64,000 nucleotides of DNA. Origin: Streptomyces sp. NBC_01451. Lineage in GTDB: Bacteria > Actinomycetota > Actinomycetes > Streptomycetales > Streptomycetaceae. The notes beneath the pieces were generated by a model. The model did not search any database. It had not been told where the DNA came from and saw only the letters and a list, made by a program, of their open reading frames with translations. The stretch is from the NCBI RefSeq assembly GCF_036227485.1, contig NZ_CP109479.1:6758001-6822000 (forward strand), given 5' to 3'. Below are positions 49,396 to 56,624 of this stretch, one piece after another (within the stretch, counting starts at the first letter, position 1; each line of letters starts with the position of its first letter). Both the position numbers and the translations under genes were made by a program.

Positions 49396-49806
49396 TCAGG
49401 AGGCCAGGACCTTCTCCTTCGCGTGCTGGAACTCCGTCTCGGTGAGGACACCCCTGCTCTTGAGCTCCGAGAGCTTGGTCAGCTCGTCGGCGGGGCCGCT
49501 GCCGCCCACGCGTGCCTGAAGGTAGGCGTCCAGCGACTCCTGCCGTGCCCTGGCGGCCTGGTGCTCCCGCTTGCCCATGTCACGGCCCCGGGCGATCAGG
49601 TACACGAAGATGCCGAGGAACGGCAGGACGATCATGAAGACGGTCCACCCCGTCTTCCCCCAGCCGCTCAGCGAGTCGTCGCGGAAGACATCACCGATGA
49701 CGCGGAACAGCAGGGTGATCCACATGATCCACAGGAAGATCCACATCATCGTCCAGAACGCTCCCAGGAGCGGATAGTCGTATGCCAGGTACAGGTTGTC
49801 CTTCAT
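49396..49806 (-). CDS. SHOCT-domain membrane protein with PLDc_N-like helices
   Basis: A 136-residue protein. Two membrane helices, TMMWIFLWIMWITLLFRVIGDVF and WTVFMIVLPFLGIFVYLIARG, are separated by a short DDSLSGWGKTG loop; this matches the PLDc_N (phospholipase D nuclease N-terminal) module. A C-terminal SHOCT motif reads LTKLSELKSRGVLTETEFQHAKEKVL. Such proteins are common in actinomycetes; SHOCT is thought to mediate oligomerisation. Function unknown. The DUF2252 remnant lies 63 bases upstream in the same direction. Confidence 0.9.
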   Translation of the reverse strand: MKDNLYLAYDYPLLGAFWTMMWIFLWIMWITLLFRVIGDVFRDDSLSGWGKTGWTVFMIVLPFLGIFVYLIARGRDMGKREHQAARARQESLDAYLQARVGGSGPADELTKLSELKSRGVLTETEFQHAKEKVLAS

Positions 49807-49869
49807 GGTCGTCCTCCCTGCCTGTGCCGTGCCTCGCGGCGCGACGTCGTCGTCCGCCCCCTGCGCGCG

Positions 49870-50193
49870 TTACGCGTTCAGGGCACGGACCCGGCCGGTG
49901 TGTACGGCGTCGGTGAGTGCTTGGTGGTCGCGTTCGTTCTGGTCCGCGCAGCGTTCGGCGAAGACGGCGAGCGCGCGGTAGAAGCGGAAGGGGGACTCCA
50001 GCATCCGGCCGTAGCGGATGGGCACGAGTTCCGGCAGCCTGGCTGCCGACTGCTTCTCGACGACGTCGACCGGGTCCGGTCGCTTCGCCGACGGCCGGTA
50101 GTCCGCGTGAGCGGATCGCGGGGCGTCCGCCCGTGCGGCCCGGCCCGACGCGGCCCGCTCCTTCGGATGCCCTCCGCCGCCCTGGTCAGCCAT
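49870..50193 (-). pseudogene. DUF2252 gene with a large internal deletion
   Basis: A 107-codon frame joins the start of a DUF2252 protein (ARLPELVPIRYGRMLESPFRFYR) directly to its end (ALAVFAERCADQNERDHQALTDAVHTGRVRALNA). In intact family members, about 430-470 residues long, the block starting LxVPIRYGRM lies in the first 100 residues, while DQNERDHxAL lies in the last 40. Roughly 330 central residues, including the kinase-like core, are missing, with the frame kept. The frame is open and has a possible start at 50193, but the catalytic part is gone. Confidence 0.8.
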
Positions 50194-50392
50194 GACGCCA
50201 CCTCCTGGACGGAGCCGGCCCCGGGGAGAACTCTGCCCCGGTCCGGGTCCGTTTTCGGCCCTCCCACCGTTCCACAACCCGCACCGGGCGGCATCTCGAC
50301 ATGCGTGGCGCACCCCGCGGGACGAGATGGGAAGGAGGCCGACCCGCCCGGCCGACCGCCCCGGCCGGCCCCGCGCGGGGCGTACCGCGAAG

Positions 50393-50450
50393 CCGGAGCC
50401 CGGCGGCCCAGGACACCGCCGCGGCGGTACCCGGGGCCGCCGGGCTCCGG
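50393..50450 (-). terminator. Long terminator downstream of the M15 peptidase gene
   Basis: A perfect 16-base stem (50393-50408 with 50435-50450) encloses a 26-base loop that itself contains the palindrome ACCGCCGCGGCGGT. It lies 15 bases beyond the peptidase stop. Confidence 0.85.
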
Positions 50451-50465
50451 ATCGTCCGGGCGGTG

Positions 50466-51215
50466 TCAGACCGTGCCGCTCTCCCACCACCAGTCGCGGC
50501 CCAGGTCGGCCCTGCTGTCGACGTGCTGGTGGTCGACGGTGTACCGCTCCAGCCCGGAGAACCCGCAGGTCTCCGCCTTCTGGTAGACGGTCTTGGTGGC
50601 CACGCCGGGCACGTCGAGGTCGGCCGCCGTGCCGTACAGGTGCATGCTGTCGCTCGCTCCGCCGATGTCGGCGTTGTGCGCGATGCTCCGGAAACCGGAG
50701 TTCACCGTGATCGGCTTGTCGCCCAGCTTCTTGCGCAGCGCCTCCAGCTTGTACATGCAGCGGCGGGCGTTCTCCTTCACCTGTGCCGCGCTCAGCTTGC
50801 CGCCGTTGAAGTTCCCGCTCGACTGGTCGACGAACTCGCTCCAGTCGAAGTGGAGCGTGGAACCGTCCGACTGCTCCAGCGCGTTGAGCTTCGCCTGGGT
50901 GTTGGGCCCGACGCTGGCGTCGGCGGTGAGACCGTACGCCGCCTGGAACCGCTTCACGGCCGCCGCCGTGCCGGGGCCGAAGTCGCCGTCGACACCGACC
51001 CGGCTCTGGGCGGCGCTGTCCGCGGCCCAGCCCGCGACCCGGATCTGAAGCTCGGTCACATCGGCGCCCGTGTCGCCCTGGTTCAGGGTGCGCGACCACG
51101 AATAGGCCTGCGCGGCTCCCGCGAACAGCAGTTGGCCGAACGCGACGCCGGCGCCGGCGGCCAGCGTGCCACGCAGCATGGTGCGGCGGTCGAGGGGACG
51201 GAAGGAGGAGGTCAT
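50466..51215 (-). CDS. Secreted D-Ala-D-Ala carboxypeptidase (peptidase M15) with peptidoglycan-binding domain
   Basis: A 249-residue exported zinc peptidase. A Tat-type signal RRTMLRGTLAAGAGVAFG is followed by AQAYSWSRTLNQGD. Residues about 45-110 are a PG_binding_1 domain (GADVTELQIRVAGW...GVDGDFGPGTAAAVKRFQAAYGL), and about 115-249 an M15_3 catalytic domain with zinc ligands in SMHLYGTAADLDV (H and D) and YTVDHQHVDSR (H). It resembles the Streptomyces albus G DD-carboxypeptidase architecture. It acts on peptidoglycan stem peptides and sits beside a GH25 lysozyme gene on the same strand. Confidence 0.92.
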   Translation of the reverse strand: MTSSFRPLDRRTMLRGTLAAGAGVAFGQLLFAGAAQAYSWSRTLNQGDTGADVTELQIRVAGWAADSAAQSRVGVDGDFGPGTAAAVKRFQAAYGLTADASVGPNTQAKLNALEQSDGSTLHFDWSEFVDQSSGNFNGGKLSAAQVKENARRCMYKLEALRKKLGDKPITVNSGFRSIAHNADIGGASDSMHLYGTAADLDVPGVATKTVYQKAETCGFSGLERYTVDHQHVDSRADLGRDWWWESGTV

Positions 51216-51255
51216 CGTCGTCCTTTCAGAACGTCTGAGGTGGTCGGCAGGGTGG

Positions 51256-51672
51256 TCAGAAGGAGATCTGGAACGTCACGTTCTGCGCGTCGGTGTCGTA
51301 GGCGTGCACGCGCAGGACGAAGTCGGTGCCGTCCTTGACGTCGGTGGCGACGGTCGCCCACTCGGTGCCGTGGGTGGAGTACGTGTCGTCGTGGTTGCAC
51401 TTGGTGGTGTGGTCGACGAACACCACACAGGCGTCCAGGTACACCCCGGGCACGTCTGTCCTGAGCCGCATGTTGATGTCGGCGCACCGAGAGGACGTGG
51501 TGTAGGTGCCGTACTCCCTGGCAGCCGCGGAGTAGCGGTACGTGAGGGTCTTCGCGCCCCCGTTGCAGGTGACGGCGGAGGCCGAGGACTGTGCGGCGGC
51601 GGGCGCGACGCCCGCTCCCAGCAGCGCGGCCGTGGTGAACAGGGCCGAGGCGAACGCCTTGCTGCGGATCAT
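51256..51672 (-). CDS. Small secreted protein, function unknown
   Basis: A 138-residue protein. The signal peptide MIRSKAFASALFTTAALLGAGVAPAAAQ precedes a mature domain of about 110 residues with four Cys (VTCNGG, SSRCADINMRL, LDACVVF, TKCNHDD), probably two disulfides. No catalytic motif seen. The ATG was chosen for its GGAG site seven bases upstream. It lies 40 bases from the M15 gene and 25 bases from the lysozyme gene, all on one strand, so it is probably co-transcribed as an accessory wall-active or inhibitor-like protein. Confidence 0.82.
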   Translation of the reverse strand: MIRSKAFASALFTTAALLGAGVAPAAAQSSASAVTCNGGAKTLTYRYSAAAREYGTYTTSSRCADINMRLRTDVPGVYLDACVVFVDHTTKCNHDDTYSTHGTEWATVATDVKDGTDFVLRVHAYDTDAQNVTFQISF

Positions 51673-51697
51673 GGTGATCTCCATCGGAGTGAGGGGA

Positions 51698-53077
51698 TCA
51701 GCGGTTGGCCAGCCGGTCCAGGTCGGCCTGGGTGCCGTTGAACACGTCCGCGGTGGCCGGTGCCTGGATGCCGGGGAAGAGCGCGGCGTCGGTGTACTGC
51801 CACATCGCCCAGGTCGTCGAGCCGTTCGGCAGCGGCGGCTGGGTGATCGACTGGCGGTAGTCCGCGAGTTGCAGCGGGTACCGGGCGAAGGCGGTGGTCG
51901 AACCCAGGCAGTCGTCCAGGACGGACTTCTGGGTGTAGATGACCGGCGTACGGCCGAAGGCCGCCTCCACCCGGTCGAGCCAGGCCTTCGCGTCGTCCAC
52001 CGTGCCGTAGGTGGGGCAGCGTCCGCTGCCGTCGTCCATGCGTTCCAGGTCGAAGACCGGCGGCAGGTCGCCCGCCCGCTGCCCGGTGTAGCCGGTCGCC
52101 CGCACGGCGGCGATGAACCGGTCGGCCTGCGCGCCACCCGTGTCCGGAGCCGTGCCCGTGTAGAAGTGGTACGGCGCGACGGCCAGCCCCGCCGCCCGGG
52201 CGCCCTGGAGGTCGGCGGTGAGGTATTCGTCGGTGACGTTCGTGCCCCGGGTGGCCTTGACCGTCGCGAACTCGACACCCGAGGCCCGCACGGCCTTCCA
52301 GTCGATCGGCGCGCCGCCGGGATGCTGGTACTTGGCCGTGTCCAGGCCGTCGATCGGGTAGCCGGCGGGGCGCGGTGGCGTGCAGTACGTGTCACGGGCG
52401 GACCAGTCCAGCAGCTTCGCCCAGGTGTTCGGGCCCACGGTGCCGTCGGCACCGAGGTTGGCGCAGTGCTGGAACTCGACGACCCGGGACTCCGTACCGC
52501 CCCCGAAGTCGCCGTCGATCGTCAGCGGCGGGTAGTGGTACGCCTCCATGGCCAGGTTCAGCCGGCACTGCACCTCCTTGACCTCGGTGCCCTTGGCGCC
52601 CCGTTTCAGCGTCGGGCGCGTGTCGGTGTGGCCGCACAGGGACGTCTGCGCCGTGCTCGACGTGCCCCGGGTCGCGCAGGTGTGCGGCTGGGCGGCCCAG
52701 GCGTTCAGCGACGCCCAGGTCTGCGGGCCGAGCACACCGTCCACGCCCAGCCCGGCACAGCGCTGGAACTCCTTGACCCGCGTCTCCGTCGCCGGCCCGA
52801 ACGAGCCGTCCGCCGCGATCGGCGTGTATCCGCTCGGCTTCGTCGCCAGGCTCAGCTCGCACTGCGCCTCGACGACCGCCGGGTCCCCCGTCGATCCCCG
52901 CTGGAGGGTGGGCTGCGCGCTCGTGTGCCCGCAGACCGCGACCGCTGTGACCGCGGCGACCGCGGACTGTGCGTCCGCCTGCGCCACCTTTGCCGCCTGT
53001 GCCGCCGTGGGCCCGTACAGGGGCAGGACCGCTGCCACGGCGAGGGTCAGACCTCGCAGAAGCGTCCTGTGTCCCAT
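51698..53077 (-). CDS. Secreted GH25 lysozyme with two peptidoglycan-binding domains
   Basis: A 459-residue exported muramidase. A signal peptide ends AAQAA. Two PG_binding_1-like repeats follow (about 48-130, CGHTSAQPTLQRGSTGD...GVDGVLGPQTWASLNAW; about 145-228, CGHTDTRPTLKRGAKGT...GADGTVGPNTWAKLLDW). The GH25 domain starts at PIDGLDTAKYQHPGGAPIDWKAVRASGVEFATVKATRG (first acidic residue), with DLPPVFDLERMD (D-x-E catalytic pair) and TTWAMWQYTD near the end. It hydrolyses the MurNAc-GlcNAc bond. It is first of three co-directional wall-associated genes. Confidence 0.93.
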   Translation of the reverse strand: MGHRTLLRGLTLAVAAVLPLYGPTAAQAAKVAQADAQSAVAAVTAVAVCGHTSAQPTLQRGSTGDPAVVEAQCELSLATKPSGYTPIAADGSFGPATETRVKEFQRCAGLGVDGVLGPQTWASLNAWAAQPHTCATRGTSSTAQTSLCGHTDTRPTLKRGAKGTEVKEVQCRLNLAMEAYHYPPLTIDGDFGGGTESRVVEFQHCANLGADGTVGPNTWAKLLDWSARDTYCTPPRPAGYPIDGLDTAKYQHPGGAPIDWKAVRASGVEFATVKATRGTNVTDEYLTADLQGARAAGLAVAPYHFYTGTAPDTGGAQADRFIAAVRATGYTGQRAGDLPPVFDLERMDDGSGRCPTYGTVDDAKAWLDRVEAAFGRTPVIYTQKSVLDDCLGSTTAFARYPLQLADYRQSITQPPLPNGSTTWAMWQYTDAALFPGIQAPATADVFNGTQADLDRLANR

Positions 53078-53311
53078 CTGGTTTCCCCCTCTTGTGAGTG
53101 GCCGGGAGCCCCCGGTCGCCGGCCATGCTGGCAGCGGCCGTCCCGCGGCGGATCTTCCTGCTGCGGATCGGGACGACGGGACGGCGGTACGTCTGTGACC
53201 TGCGAGGACGGAAAGCCGTTGGGACGGCCATGGAATGCGGGCACCGGAGCCGGAGCCCGATCCGGCGAAGTCGCCCCGAGGTGAGGGTGGTCACGGGATC
53301 CGCGAAACCGC

Positions 53312-53406
53312 GGCAACCTTTTCGGGCGCCGTGGAGACTATGGGCCGGAAGCTGCCTCGACTGGAGCCTCGCATCGCGCACACGCACTTCCGGACCAGGT
53401 AAGGAC
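53312..53406 (+). promoter_or_regulatory. Candidate structured leader of the expansin-like gene
   Basis: GGCAACCTTTTCGG begins at 53312 and GTAAGGAC at 53399, the same blocks and nearly the same spacing as before the pectate lyase gene. Here CCGCGGC (53308-53314) can pair with GCCGTGG (53328-53334, one G-T pair), suggesting an RNA stem. The rest of the divergent gap 53078-53311 shows no gene. Confidence 0.5.
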
Positions 53407-53413
53407 CTCTGCC

Positions 53414-54409
53414 GTGGCGTCCCACTCACAGCGCCGTTCCCCGCGCCGCTCTCCCCTTCGGCGGCGCGGCGTCATCGTCGGTGCCACCGCGGCGGCCGTC
53501 GCGCTCGTCATATCCCTGGTCATGGCTCTACGGCCCGACCACCAGGCCGACGACGGGTACGGGGCGGCCACCTCCGCGGCCGGCGCCCGGGTGATCGTCC
53601 CGCCCACGGCACCGGAGCCGACGACGTCCTCCCCGAAGAAGCCCCCGGTCACCCGGTCCCCGTCCCCGACGGCCACCCCGACCGCGGCGGCTGCCAGGCC
53701 CAGGCCCAGGCCGACCCCCACGGCCACGGCCACGAGCGGCGCAAGCGGTGGCGGTGCCGCCGCCCGTCCGGCCTCGGGCGACGCACCGCTGGCCGGCCGG
53801 ATCCGGCCCGGGACCACCTACCAGGGCGTCGCCACCTTCTACGGCGCCGGGAACGGCGAGGGCCACGCCTGCTCGTACGGCCCGAGCTCCGACGTCATGA
53901 CCGCCGCGATGAACACCGCCGACTACGAGACGTCCATGGCGTGCGGGGCGTACATCCTCGTCCGCGCGGCGAGCGGGGCCTCCGTCACGGTCCGGATCAC
54001 CAACGAGTGCCCGGGAGACTGCGCGCCCGGCCAACTAGACCTGAGCGCCCCGGCCTTCGCCAAGATCGCCGACCCCGTGGCCGGCCGGATCCCGATCACG
54101 TGGAGCCTGCTGAGCCCGGCCACGGCCGAGCCGCTCTCGATCCGCTACAAGACCGGGTCCAGCCAGTACTGGTGCGGCATCCAGGTGATCGGCCACCGCA
54201 ATCCGCTGGCGCGCCTCGAAGTCCGTACCGGCGGCGGGTGGGTCCGGCTGGCGCGCACCGAGTACAACTACTTCCTCTCCGAGCAGGGCAGCGGATGCGG
54301 CGGCTCGATCCGGATCAGCGACATCTACGGGGAGCAGCTGACCCTCGACGGGATCGCGGTCCGGCCGGACGTCGTGCAGGCCACCCGTGTCCAGTTCGCC
54401 GCCCACTGA
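53414..54409 (+). CDS. Expansin-like (EXLX1-type) secreted protein
   Basis: A 331-residue exported protein. An Arg-rich N-terminus plus hydrophobic core (GVIVGATAAAVALVISLVMAL) is followed by a Pro/Thr/Ala-rich linker (about 60-130). The double-psi beta-barrel domain 1 begins YQGVATFYGAGNGEGHACSYG and has TAAMNTADYETSMACGAYILVR and ITNECPGDCAPGQLDLSAPAFAKIA, with the D/Y residues expected in expansins. Domain 2 is IRYKTGSSQYWCGIQVIGHRNPLARLEVRTGGGWVRLARTEYNYF (carbohydrate-binding aromatic face). It loosens cellulose/hemicellulose without hydrolysis. The GTG follows AAGGACC. Confidence 0.92.
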   Translation: MASHSQRRSPRRSPLRRRGVIVGATAAAVALVISLVMALRPDHQADDGYGAATSAAGARVIVPPTAPEPTTSSPKKPPVTRSPSPTATPTAAAARPRPRPTPTATATSGASGGGAAARPASGDAPLAGRIRPGTTYQGVATFYGAGNGEGHACSYGPSSDVMTAAMNTADYETSMACGAYILVRAASGASVTVRITNECPGDCAPGQLDLSAPAFAKIADPVAGRIPITWSLLSPATAEPLSIRYKTGSSQYWCGIQVIGHRNPLARLEVRTGGGWVRLARTEYNYFLSEQGSGCGGSIRISDIYGEQLTLDGIAVRPDVVQATRVQFAAH

Positions 54410-54422
54410 CCCGACCGGCCGT

Positions 54423-55295
54423 TCAGCGTCCCAACGCTCCCAGCACGGCTTCGAGTTGGCGCAGCGGCTCGGCGCCGGTGAAACGCAGGACGACGGTGTC
54501 CGCGCCGGCCGCCGACAGCGCGCCGATGTCCCCGGCGGCCTCCTGGGCGCTGCCGGACACGGTGAAGACGTCCTCCTGCGGGCGGCCCAGCCAGCCGCCG
54601 TGGCCCTCGGTGTGCGGGTGCAGGGTCCGCGCCACCTCGCCGGGGTCGTCGCCCACGCAGGCGAAGGCCAGCACCGTCAGGGTGTGTCCGGGACCTGCGC
54701 CGCCCTTCGCGGTCAGCTCCCGGGTGTTCTCCAGGTCGCGGGGACCGTGGCCCTCGGCGATCAGGGTGCCGTCCGCGACCCGGCCGGACAGCTCCAGCGA
54801 GCGGGCTCGCACCACGCCCGCGACCACGGGCGGCGGTTGGGCGGGCGGGTGCACCAATTTGACGCCGTCCAGGCGCACTTCGCGCCCCTCCAGGGTGACC
54901 CGCTCGCCGTGCAGCAGGGCGCGTACGGAGGTGATCGTCTCCTCCAGCAGGGCCAGCGGTGAACGGGGGGCGACGCCGACCGACGTCATCCACTCCCGCA
55001 CCCCGTGCCCGATCCCGGCGACGAGCCGGCCCGGGAACACCCGGGCCAGCGTGGCCAGTTCCATCGCCAGCAGGGCCGGGCTGCGCAGCGGGGCCGGGGT
55101 GATCCCGATGCCCACCCGCAGCCGCTCCGTCGCACCCAGCGCCACGGCGGCGGCGGACACACCGCCGTTCCAGCCGAGGTCCTCGACCACCCACAGGTCG
55201 TCCACGCCGAGGGCCTCCGCCCGTCGCGCGAACCCGGGCAGCTCTTCCGGGGCCCAGTCACGGTCGTACATCACACCGATGCGCAGGTTCGTCAT
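54423..55295 (-). CDS. LLM-class flavin-dependent oxidoreductase (F420 or FMN)
   Basis: A 290-residue luciferase-like TIM-barrel protein: MTNLRIGVMYDRDWAPEELPGFARRAEALGVDDLWVVEDLGWNGGVSAAAVALGATERLRVGIGITPAPLRSPALLAMELATLARVFPGRLVAGIGHGVREWM. This contains the family's GIGxxP and GRxxxGIGHG blocks, typical of F420-dependent members in actinobacteria. Its stop is 13 bases from the convergent expansin stop. Substrate unknown. Confidence 0.92.
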   Translation of the reverse strand: MTNLRIGVMYDRDWAPEELPGFARRAEALGVDDLWVVEDLGWNGGVSAAAVALGATERLRVGIGITPAPLRSPALLAMELATLARVFPGRLVAGIGHGVREWMTSVGVAPRSPLALLEETITSVRALLHGERVTLEGREVRLDGVKLVHPPAQPPPVVAGVVRARSLELSGRVADGTLIAEGHGPRDLENTRELTAKGGAGPGHTLTVLAFACVGDDPGEVARTLHPHTEGHGGWLGRPQEDVFTVSGSAQEAAGDIGALSAAGADTVVLRFTGAEPLRQLEAVLGALGR

Positions 55296-55324
55296 GTTCC
55301 CGAACCTACGCGGTCGGCGGTGGC

Positions 55325-56434
55325 TCAGCCCGTGACCGGCCTGCCGCGGCCCCAGCCCCAGGCGAGGCGGTCGGCGCCGGACTGGTTGGTGGTGACCAGC
55401 CAGGGGCGGTCGGTGGTGCCGGTCAGCTTCTGGATCGAGTACATGTCGTCGGTGCGCAGGCCGGGCCAGTAGACGGAGCCCATCTTCAGCTCGCGGAAGG
55501 TGTCGGTGACGGCCTGCATGTAGTTGATGAAGTTGTTGTCGGGGGTCTTCTTGTTGTAGTCGAAGCCCGTGGTCATGAAGGCTCCGAACTCGTCCGCGAC
55601 GGTCCGGTTCGCGCAGTCGCCGATGCGTACCTTCAGGTCGGCCACCCACTGGTCGTAGGTCGCGTACTCCTTCCAGAAGCCGTAGTGGTGCAGCGACAGG
55701 TACGTGCCCTTCAGGCGCGGGTCCGCGCAGACGGACGTCACGTGGTCGTTGTAGCCGGCGCCGCTGACGAACACCTGGTCGCGCGGAACGGACCGGTACC
55801 TCGCGAGCCACTTCGCCGCGATGTCGGCCCACTCGGTGTCGGTGTAGCCGTGCGGCTCGTTCATCGGCTCGAAGTAGACGTGCTCGTCGTTCTTGTAGGT
55901 CTTCACGACCCGGTCCCACATGGGCCAGAAGGTGGCCGTGTCGTCGATGAAGCCGTCCTTCTGGGCGCCGGTGCCCTCCCAGTAGGAGACGATCACCTTG
56001 AAGCCCTGGTCGGACGCCGCGTCGATGACCGCGCGGTACGACTTCCAGTAGGCGCCGTTGACCGTGTACGGGTTGATCGGCAGCCGCACGGTGTTGGCAC
56101 CGAGGTTGGCGCGGAACGCCGAGATGATCCGGCTCGCCTTGGCGTAGGTCCGGGCGTGGTTGTCGGAGGTCGACAGGCCGGACAGCTGGAGCAGGTCGTC
56201 GGCGAAGTTGTCGCGCGGGTCGGCCCAGTTGACGCCCTTGAACTGGGTGGTGTCCCTGCCCGGCGCGCCGTTGGGGAGAGCGGACGCAGTGGTGGCGGCC
56301 GGGGCGGAAGCGGGGGTGGAGGCGGAGGCGGGACCGACGGCGGCGGCCGTGCCGCCGGCCACGGCGATCGCGAGCGCCACGAAGGCGGCACGCAGTCGGG
56401 GGGAGGGGCGGGTGCCGCCGAGGACGTTGCGCAT
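55325..56434 (-). CDS. Secreted GH5 cellulase-like glycoside hydrolase
   Basis: A 369-residue GH5 enzyme. The signal peptide ends SASTPASA, with an Ala/Ser/Pro-rich stretch. The barrel starts at TTQFKGVNWADPRDNF; NTVRLPINP holds the conserved Arg, HVYFEPMNEPHGYTD the acid/base Glu (NEP), LSLHHYGFW the H-x-Y, and TVADEFGAFMTT the nucleophile Glu (EFG). The ATG at 56434 was chosen for AAAGGG about nine bases upstream over an in-frame ATG at 56452. A perfect 20-base palindrome upstream suggests LacI-type repression. Confidence 0.93.
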   Translation of the reverse strand: MRNVLGGTRPSPRLRAAFVALAIAVAGGTAAAVGPASASTPASAPAATTASALPNGAPGRDTTQFKGVNWADPRDNFADDLLQLSGLSTSDNHARTYAKASRIISAFRANLGANTVRLPINPYTVNGAYWKSYRAVIDAASDQGFKVIVSYWEGTGAQKDGFIDDTATFWPMWDRVVKTYKNDEHVYFEPMNEPHGYTDTEWADIAAKWLARYRSVPRDQVFVSGAGYNDHVTSVCADPRLKGTYLSLHHYGFWKEYATYDQWVADLKVRIGDCANRTVADEFGAFMTTGFDYNKKTPDNNFINYMQAVTDTFRELKMGSVYWPGLRTDDMYSIQKLTGTTDRPWLVTTNQSGADRLAWGWGRGRPVTG

Positions 56435-56475
56435 CAACTTGCCCTTTCGCATGCCGGTCGGGGGACCGTGGGGGG

Positions 56476-56495
56476 CGATGTTTACGTAAACATCG
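56476..56495. promoter_or_regulatory. 20-base perfect palindrome, candidate LacI-type operator of the GH5 gene
   Basis: CGATGTTTACGTAAACATCG is a perfect palindrome with central ACGT, 42 bases upstream of the cellulase ATG and AT-rich in its core. It is unlike the CGAACCGGTTCG sites at 27.8-28.0 kb, and it lacks the CebR TGGGAGCGCTCCCA pattern, so a different LacI-family or similar repressor is implied. Confidence 0.75.
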
Positions 56496-56505
56496 TGGCG
56501 CCGGA

Positions 56506-56534
56506 ATCGTGGCACCCGGCACGGAGATCGTCAA
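56506..56534 (-). promoter_or_regulatory. Candidate promoter of the GH5 gene
   Basis: On the minus strand TTGACG (56534-56529) and CACGAT (56511-56506) are 17 bases apart. The -10 is poor, but the position puts the start of transcription inside the palindrome at 56476-56495, which fits operator control. Confidence 0.4.
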
Positions 56535-56624
56535 GGTTTCCGGCGCGTAACACGTCCGGTGGACAGAACGACTGCCGACAGGCCGAACATGGCGGAGTCC
56601 GGCACGGGCGCGGACACGGCACCC

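Noticed and set aside
49870..50193. Intact DUF2252 protein
   Set aside because: Only the two ends of the family are present; the central core is missing.
55325..56600. CebR box at the GH5 cellulase promoter
   Set aside because: The TGGGAGCGCTCCCA pattern is not present; the only strong palindrome is CGATGTTTACGTAAACATCG.
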